Positions 58,517 to 64,000 of a stretch of DNA of 64,000 bases are shown here, piece after piece. A model generated the notes under the pieces. It had not been told where the DNA came from and did no database searches. It was given only the letters and a program-made list of their open reading frames with translations. Both the position numbers and the translations under genes were made by a program. The stretch comes from Magnetococcales bacterium (GTDB lineage: Bacteria > Pseudomonadota > Magnetococcia > Magnetococcales > Magnetaquicoccaceae), in contig JADGBT010000009.1 in assembly GCA_015231375.1 (NCBI GenBank), forward strand, positions 41,729-105,728. Reading direction: 5' to 3'. Numbering within the stretch: position 1 is the first letter of the stretch; each line of letters opens with the position of its first letter.

Positions 58517-61174
58517 GTGAACATACGATCCATCTTCCGATTGCTGCCCTGGACCTTTTGCTGGTTGGTGGTGGCTTCCCCGCTTCAGGCCCAGGCCAGG
58601 GAGAGTCAGCCCGGCAGTTGCGCCGCCTATGATTTTTCCGGGTTCTATCAAAACGACAAGCTGCAATGGGCGGGCGTGGCGCGGGTGCTGCGTCACGACA
58701 CGCCGCTGTTCGACGGCGCCAGCGGAGACAAGAAAACCGGCTCCCTGCCGTTCAATCAGCAGGCGGAAATCCAGGAAGAGAAAAAGGATCGGGTCAAGGT
58801 TCGCGCTTTTCGCTACAAGGATCGTCCGGAAACCACCGGCTGGGTGGCCAAGCACGATCTGTTGTGCCGCAATCTGCCGATCAAGAGCGATTCGGGTCTG
58901 GAGATGAAGTTCTTCATCAAGACCTCCACCGTGGCGCGGGATGAATCGGGTCAGGAACCCAAGGTGCAGCCTTTCCAGGATCCGGATCTCAAGGATTGCG
59001 TGGGGGGGGCGGGTCACTGTCGGGAGGGGGCTTCCCGGTTTCATATGTATTTCGTCTTCGATGAAACCGACAAGTCGGTGCTGCTGGCGGATCGTTTCCG
59101 GCTGGAAGAAGACGGCATTCTGCTCGGCTGGGTGGACAAGGCCAACGGGTTTTTGTGGAACAACGCCTTCAGCCTGCGTCCCAAGGAGACTTTGACCTCC
59201 CCGGATCAACAAGGCCCCGGCACCTTGTGCACCTATGAAAACCTGGAGGACGCGGTCAGTCGCAACCCGCAGACCTGTCAGCCGGTGGTGGGAGGCAAGG
59301 AGTGGTTCCGCTCTTCGCTGCGCATTCCGGTTTTGGAGATGGTCAACGCCAAGAATCAACACGTCTCCCCGGAAAGCCTCTCTGGAGACTCGGGGCAGCG
59401 CTTGTTCTACAAGGTGGCCTTGGCCCGTCCGGGTCTGGTGGGCCGACGGGTGAACGAGGAGAAGGTGGCGATCTCGCCGACTCTGGCCAGTCGGATCCTG
59501 CCGGAATACAAGAATCTGTCCGCCAAGAAACGGGTGGACATCTTCTTTCTGCTCGACGCCACCGCCAGCATGGAGCCGGTGATCGACGCGGTGCGCGGGA
59601 CTGCCGAGCAGCGGGGGGTGATTCAGGAGATCATTCACACCCTCAAAAACACCCAGGGGTTCAAGGAGACCCAGTTCCGCTTCGGATTCCGGGTCTATCG
59701 CGATCCTTACGCGGATAAGCACTTTCCCAACACCCCCGGCGACGGGGTGGGCGAGGGGTATCCCTTGTCCGAGGTGTGCGACATGGATGCCGCCACACAA
59801 CAGCAGGAGTTCGAGAAATTCGCCCAGGCCATCTCCGAAGTCAAGGTGACCCAGGGGGATGTGGAGGATGACTACCAGGAGAACCTGTATGGCGGTCTGG
59901 AACAGGCGCTCAAGAAGGACATGGTCGCCTGCCCGGACAATCTGAAATTGATGTTCGTGATCGGCGACAACGGTTACACCGCGAACCGGGGTGACATGGA
60001 CCGGCGGGGCAACATTCGTTCGGTGCCCAAATACGCCCATCCAGTCACCCGCGAGGTGTTGGCCAAGTTGATGCGCGGCGGAGCCGCAGAGGGCAGCAAG
60101 AGCAACAACGTTATTCCGTTTTTCATTCAGACCCCGTTCAAGGGTCAGCACGTCAAGCACGCCCAATCCTACCGCATCGCCTATGAGCAGTTCGAACAGC
60201 AGACCAAATATCTGCTGGAACAAAGTCTGCCAGCCAGCGACGTGAGCGCCGGCGCGGTGAAGGATCACGCCTTCCGTCTGGAAGAAGAAAAGCTGATCAG
60301 CCGTCTGGTGGCCAAGGTCGAAACCTTGAGCAGCAGCGCCTTGATCGACGAGATCATTCTGGATGTGCGCGGTGGCGCCGCCTTGAACGCCGTCATCGAG
60401 CGGTTGAGAAGGGAAAGAATTGACATCCCCGGCGTTTATTGGCACATTCTGCAACGGGGCAGCTGCGGGGAGTTGGGCAAGCAGTGCGAGGATCGGGTCT
60501 ACGACACCACCCGCATCGGCTATGTCGAGGCCGACGACAAGGTGGCCGAGGAGCTTTGGATCAGCAGTGGGGCGCTCTCTTCCTGGATTCGCATCCTCAA
60601 AGGATTCGAGGGCTATTTCGACTTGCCGGAGTCTCAACTCAGACGGGCCTTGATCAGTGCCATGATTCTCGGTTTGCAACAAGAGATCCGCCGTCCGCCC
60701 ATCGATGTGGCGGGCGAAACTCCCGCCGAATACGCCCAGCGGCGTGGTGGATTGCCGGTGCGGCGTCACAGTCCGTTGTTGAGTTATCCGGTTCCTTCTC
60801 TTTCCGCCGAGTCCACGGCGCGCAACAAGGATGGCCGTCTGGTGGTGCTGGATCAACACAAGAATCCCATGAAGGACAAGGCGGGTCAGGAGATCCTGGC
60901 CTCCCCGGCCTGCGAGCTGCGCCGGTTGGCCCTGTGGGCCATCAAGTCCAAGGAGATGCTGGAGATCATCGAACGGGATCATGTCCGTCCGGTCTTCAAG
61001 ACCGTTCCCTATCAGCCCCGTCAATGCCCGGACGCCACGCCCAACGGTCGCGCCCTGCCGCAAATCAGCGAGGCCATCCAGCAGGTGCCTTTGGGGCCGG
61101 ACAAGAACTATCGCTTCGGGCATGAGATCGGTGGCATGCGCGGCTACTGGATTCCCCAGGAATTTTTGCCATGA
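58517..61174 (+). CDS. Secreted protein with SH3-like and vWA domains
   Basis: 885 residues from GTG 58517. A signal peptide is at about 1-26 (LPWTFCWLVVASPLQAQA). An SH3-like segment follows at about 45-115 (ARVLRHDTPLFDG, RVKVRAFRYK, TGWVAKHDLL). A vWA domain begins at about 343, with a MIDAS motif DATASM (DxTxS). The remaining ~450 residues are unassigned, mostly helical with many charged residues and several Cys. vWA domains of this sort occur in the periplasmic part of the PpkA kinase of type VI secretion. No kinase domain is present here, so the sensor half stands alone. The stop overlaps the ABC ATPase gene by four bases (ATGA). Confidence 0.8.
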   Translation: MNIRSIFRLLPWTFCWLVVASPLQAQARESQPGSCAAYDFSGFYQNDKLQWAGVARVLRHDTPLFDGASGDKKTGSLPFNQQAEIQEEKKDRVKVRAFRYKDRPETTGWVAKHDLLCRNLPIKSDSGLEMKFFIKTSTVARDESGQEPKVQPFQDPDLKDCVGGAGHCREGASRFHMYFVFDETDKSVLLADRFRLEEDGILLGWVDKANGFLWNNAFSLRPKETLTSPDQQGPGTLCTYENLEDAVSRNPQTCQPVVGGKEWFRSSLRIPVLEMVNAKNQHVSPESLSGDSGQRLFYKVALARPGLVGRRVNEEKVAISPTLASRILPEYKNLSAKKRVDIFFLLDATASMEPVIDAVRGTAEQRGVIQEIIHTLKNTQGFKETQFRFGFRVYRDPYADKHFPNTPGDGVGEGYPLSEVCDMDAATQQQEFEKFAQAISEVKVTQGDVEDDYQENLYGGLEQALKKDMVACPDNLKLMFVIGDNGYTANRGDMDRRGNIRSVPKYAHPVTREVLAKLMRGGAAEGSKSNNVIPFFIQTPFKGQHVKHAQSYRIAYEQFEQQTKYLLEQSLPASDVSAGAVKDHAFRLEEEKLISRLVAKVETLSSSALIDEIILDVRGGAALNAVIERLRRERIDIPGVYWHILQRGSCGELGKQCEDRVYDTTRIGYVEADDKVAEELWISSGALSSWIRILKGFEGYFDLPESQLRRALISAMILGLQQEIRRPPIDVAGETPAEYAQRRGGLPVRRHSPLLSYPVPSLSAESTARNKDGRLVVLDQHKNPMKDKAGQEILASPACELRRLALWAIKSKEMLEIIERDHVRPVFKTVPYQPRQCPDATPNGRALPQISEAIQQVPLGPDKNYRFGHEIGGMRGYWIPQEFLP

Positions 61175-61968
61175 CGTGGGGCGTTCAGGTTCGGGCCGCA
61201 ACCGTTGGCTGGGGGGATTTCACCCTGCAAGTGGGCGGGTTGAAGCTGGACGCCAATACCATTTCCGGTCGTCTGCCGGTGCTGGGACGCAGCGGCAGTG
61301 GCAAAAGTACCTTGTTGTATCTGCTCACCTTTCTCAAAAGACCCACCGAGGGATGGGTGCGGTGGAGCTTCCCGGACGGATCCCAGGCGGCCTGGGGCCC
61401 CAAAGGGTTGGACTCCGCCTCTTCCACCCTCTCCTTGACCGAAATCCGGCGTCGTTGTTTCGGATTCGCCTATCAGAGCAGCACCCTGACCCCCTATCTG
61501 CGGGTGCGCGAGAATCTGCGCTATCCCCTGGAACAACGCGGGGGATACTCGGACGCGGAGATGGATCGCAAGGTCCACGCCGCCATGGATCGGGTGCTGC
61601 TGCGCGACAAAAACGGCAGCCGCATCGAAGAGACCACCCCCGAAGAGTTTCTGGAACGTTATCCCAATCAGCTCTCCGGCGGTCAGTTTCAGCGGGTCGC
61701 CCTGGCCCAGGCCATGATCCACGATCCGTATGTGCTGTTCGCCGACGAACCCACCGGCAACCTCGACTCCGAAACCCGGCGCGAGGTGATGTCGTTGGTG
61801 GATCGTTGGCTCACCACCGGTGATCGCATGGTCATCTGGGTCACCCACCACCAGTCCGACGCCTTGGATCCCCGCGTCAACCATTGGCTGATGGTGGCCA
61901 ACAATCGTTGTCACCTGCGCCTCAAGGGTGGCGGCAAGCCGCCGGAACCCCAATTCGACCATGGCTGA
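61171..61968 (+). CDS. ABC transporter ATPase (TagT/LolD/MacB type)
   Basis: 265 residues. Walker A LGRSGSGKSTLLYLL, signature LSGGQFQRVALAQAM, Walker B YVLFADEPTGNLDSETRREV and an H-loop in WVTHHQSDA. The Q-loop region is FAYQSSTL. This is the LolD/MacB/FtsE class that drives mechanical-type (type VII) permeases. It starts in the stop of the vWA gene and overlaps the permease gene by eight bases, so all are one operon. An insertion after Walker A (about 60-95) makes it longer than a typical LolD. Confidence 0.92.
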   Translation: MTWGVQVRAATVGWGDFTLQVGGLKLDANTISGRLPVLGRSGSGKSTLLYLLTFLKRPTEGWVRWSFPDGSQAAWGPKGLDSASSTLSLTEIRRRCFGFAYQSSTLTPYLRVRENLRYPLEQRGGYSDAEMDRKVHAAMDRVLLRDKNGSRIEETTPEEFLERYPNQLSGGQFQRVALAQAMIHDPYVLFADEPTGNLDSETRREVMSLVDRWLTTGDRMVIWVTHHQSDALDPRVNHWLMVANNRCHLRLKGGGKPPEPQFDHG

Positions 61969-63874
61969 ATCCTCCGATCCGCTCCGTGACCCGCCTCCCC
62001 TGCCGGGAGAAAAAATCAAACGACGCTGGACCCCGGTGTGGGTCTCGCTGGGTGCCCGCGCCTATTGGCGTTCCTTTGTCTGCGCCCGTTTCGGCTGCAC
62101 CGGAGGCGGTCGGGACTTCGCTTGGCTGACCCTGCTGCTGGCCTTGGTGATCTGCATGGCCCTGCTGCTGGTGGGCACGCGCGCCGGTCTGCTGGAACGG
62201 TTCACCGATGCCCTGTTGGGCACCTTGCGGCCCCACGGCGTGCCGGTGTGGGTCACCTCCCACTGGGAGAACCATCAGGGGATCGGGTCGGATCTGCTGG
62301 GGCGTCTCAAGGAGATGGAAAAACGCATCCCCGGTGAATCCTTCGGAGTGACTGCCTATCCCTACCGTCAGGTGGGAGACGCCTCCCCCAAGATCCGGCT
62401 TCCCGGCGCGTCGAGTTGGGATCCCGGTGCCCCCTGGGTCGGTTGGGCGGTCTATCCCAACGATCCGTTGTGGAATCTGGAGGTTCCCAAGGATTGGATC
62501 GAAGACCAGAACCAGATGGCCGATGGCTGGATGGGATTGCCGCTCACCGTGGTGTTGAGCGAATCCCAGTTCGCCGAAGGGTTCAACTATGAAGCCTACC
62601 GGGAGGCGGTACAACCGATCCTGGTGCAGAAGAAATTGCGGCGTCTGCCGGAAAAACCGCCCCAGGATTCGTTGCGCAACGCCCTGGATACCATCTGGCT
62701 GGAATTGAACATCGGCAACACTCAGGAACTGGTGCCGTTCCGGGTGCGGTGGGTACATCACCTGCCGGCCATGGAAAAGGTGGCGTTCCTGTTTCCTCTG
62801 ACCACCTATCACGCGCTGCTGGCGGCGTTTCATTTTCCGGAGATCCGCTTTGATGTCAAATCCAAAGGGGTGGGGGATCCGGAGGAGTATCGGCGTCTGA
62901 CCGCTTCATCCTATCCCAAGGGCGAGATCGCCTCTTACGCCCAGTGTCTTCAGGAGGAGATGGCCAAGACCGGTTTGACCGGCCTGCCGAAAATCCCGGA
63001 AAATCGTTGCGCCCGTCCCCAGATTCCCGCCGCTCCCGGCGCCACCCGTCAATCCGGGGACGACGGGTGGGATGTGATCAATCATGACGACAACCATCGC
63101 CTCTGGTTGCCCTGTCACCGTCTGCCCATGGACAACCCCCTGCGAGACAGTCTGTGTCCTGCCGGACGCCCCAAGGCGGGGCAGTCGATCGTCTACGCTC
63201 CCTGGGATGTGACCGAATCCGGCACCGCTTTTTCTGCGGTGCGGGTCTACATGCCGGACCCCACCCGTCTGAGCCGGGGCATCCGTTCCTTGATGGCGGT
63301 GCGCACCCGGGACGGGCGACCGGCGTTCAACATCCACTCCATGTATCAAGACGCCTTGAACCGGTTCAACCTGTTGAGCGATCTGCTCTCCACCATGACC
63401 CCGGCCTATGCCCTGACTTTCGGAATCTTTCTGGGCGCCTTGCTGCTGGCCCAGGCGGGAACCCTCATCGGGCACCGGCGTCATCACTACGGCATTCTGC
63501 TGAGTCGCGGATTCACCTGGACCGGCCTTTACGGCAAACTCATCTGGCAGATGCTGCTCGCCACCCTGACCGCCGGATCCCTGGCCGTGTTTGGCATGAT
63601 TCCGGCCTTGCGGTATCTGCTGGATGACGGATTCAAGGGGATCATCTCCCGTTATCAGGACTTGTTGCCGCCGGGATACGATTTCGAGGCGTTGCCTTTG
63701 CCTTGGCAGGAGATCCTGATCACGGTGGGGGAGGTCTACGCGGTGGTGGCGGTGGTGACGATTTTCTTGTTGTTCCGTTTGCCGTTGCGCGGGGATACCG
63801 CCCCTTCGGATCTGCTGCACGGGGGGGGTGTGGCCCCACGGGAACGGGACGGCAATCGCAAGAAGGAATCTTAG
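61961..63874 (+). CDS. FtsX/MacB-type ABC permease (TagS-like)
   Basis: 637 residues. One transmembrane helix near the N-terminus (about 52-72, TLLLALVICMALLLVGTRAG) is followed by a ~410-residue periplasmic domain. Three C-terminal helices follow (about 488-508, 530-552 and 583-605), ending in RLPLRGDTAPSDLLHGG. This is the 1+3 layout of the MacB/LolC/FtsX class, which transmits ATP energy across the membrane without moving substrate through it. The N-terminal cytoplasmic segment is basic. The gene ends in a stop that touches the IS boundary, but the C-terminus looks natural for the family. Confidence 0.88.
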   Translation: MAESSDPLRDPPPLPGEKIKRRWTPVWVSLGARAYWRSFVCARFGCTGGGRDFAWLTLLLALVICMALLLVGTRAGLLERFTDALLGTLRPHGVPVWVTSHWENHQGIGSDLLGRLKEMEKRIPGESFGVTAYPYRQVGDASPKIRLPGASSWDPGAPWVGWAVYPNDPLWNLEVPKDWIEDQNQMADGWMGLPLTVVLSESQFAEGFNYEAYREAVQPILVQKKLRRLPEKPPQDSLRNALDTIWLELNIGNTQELVPFRVRWVHHLPAMEKVAFLFPLTTYHALLAAFHFPEIRFDVKSKGVGDPEEYRRLTASSYPKGEIASYAQCLQEEMAKTGLTGLPKIPENRCARPQIPAAPGATRQSGDDGWDVINHDDNHRLWLPCHRLPMDNPLRDSLCPAGRPKAGQSIVYAPWDVTESGTAFSAVRVYMPDPTRLSRGIRSLMAVRTRDGRPAFNIHSMYQDALNRFNLLSDLLSTMTPAYALTFGIFLGALLLAQAGTLIGHRRHHYGILLSRGFTWTGLYGKLIWQMLLATLTAGSLAVFGMIPALRYLLDDGFKGIISRYQDLLPPGYDFEALPLPWQEILITVGEVYAVVAVVTIFLLFRLPLRGDTAPSDLLHGGGVAPRERDGNRKKES

Positions 63875-64000
63875 GGCGTGTTGACATTCAATAATTCGAT
63901 CTGTACCCTGTCCTGCAGGAGGTGATGCTATGGATCGAATGTTACTGCGTGATGACCAATGGGAACGAATTGTAGACCTCTTGCCAAGAAGGCGAGGACA
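63875..64000 (+). mobile_element. 5' end of an IS5-family insertion element (truncated by the window)
   Basis: Directly after the permease stop the sequence GGGCGTGTTGACATTCAA resembles an IS5-type terminal repeat, followed 50 bases later by a transposase start. The exact left end and target duplication cannot be fixed because the right end is outside the window. Confidence 0.6.
63930..64000 (+). CDS. IS5-family transposase, N-terminus (partial)
   Basis: Only the first 23 residues are visible: MDRMLLRDDQWERIVDLLPR and two or three more. The L-x-D-x-Q-W-E-R-I-x-x-L-L-P pattern is the start of DUF4096/IS5-type transposases. AGGAGG lies seven bases upstream. The rest lies beyond the window. Confidence 0.75.
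   Translation, partial: MDRMLLRDDQWERIVDLLPRRRG

Noticed and set aside
57472..63874. Complete type VI secretion locus
   Set aside because: No tube, sheath, baseplate, ClpV or membrane-complex gene is in the window; only the sensory-arm look-alikes are present.

Overview
The window is a dense, GC-rich chromosomal segment of a Gram-negative proteobacterium. It carries outer-membrane and lipid A genes (bamA, skp, fabZ, lpxA, lpxI, lpxB), the glycine cleavage system with split P subunits, a DUF1640 coiled-coil protein, a MucR/Ros-type zinc finger and a large share of signalling genes (hybrid kinase, GGDEF, HPt, several receiver proteins, CheV, PhoPQ-like pair). Together these suggest an alphaproteobacterial-like lineage, possibly a magnetotactic-coccus (Magnetococcia/Etaproteobacteria) relative. 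That placement is inference from gene content and style, not from a marker tree. No rRNA, tRNA or CRISPR array was recognised.

Layout. 0-8 kb: the 3' end of an aas-like gene, a receiver-GGDEF protein, a 1480-residue hybrid histidine kinase and an AlbA_2/Schlafen-type regulator whose upstream region contains a striking 15-bp inverted repeat. 8-18 kb: uvrB, an HPt/receiver/receiver signalling cluster, dtd, an M23 peptidase, a receiver protein, a TetR regulator coupled to a degenerate tyrosine recombinase, a CheV-type protein and a secreted nuclease. 17-27.7 kb, mostly minus strand: gcvT, gcvPA, gcvPB, eno, a MerR-like protein with a Cys-rich tail, sppA, then kdsA-pyrG and a DUF1640 protein. 27.9-36.9 kb: a membrane-anchored MucR-like protein overlapping miaA, fluC/crcB, a PhoPQ-like two-component system and three CNNM/CorC-type transporters.

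36.9-51.6 kb is the classical rpsB-tsf-pyrH-frr-uppS-cdsA-dxr-rseP-bamA-skp-fabZ-lpxA-lpxI-(Gfo/Idh)-lpxB run, co-directional and tightly packed. It makes translation factors, isoprenoid and phospholipid precursors, outer-membrane assembly factors and lipid A. lpxD is missing from its usual place. rpsB is preceded by a leader that folds on paper into a nearly perfect three-way junction. 51.6-57.3 kb: thioredoxin-like, tpiA, secG with a very long charged tail, an AsmA-family protein and trmJ.

57.4-63.9 kb is the most interesting region: four co-directional genes for a membrane-anchored FGE-like protein, a secreted SH3-like/vWA protein, an ABC ATPase and an FtsX/MacB-type permease. The last three overlap by 4-8 bases. 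This combination resembles the TagR/TagS/TagT plus PpkA-vWA sensory arm known from type VI secretion, but no kinase and no secretion genes are visible. An IS5-like element begins immediately after the permease at the window edge.

Short in-frame tandem repeats in linkers and tails (hybrid kinase, AlbA_2 protein, MucR-like protein, SecG, AsmA, lpxI 3' end) recur through the window and look like a general property of this genome.
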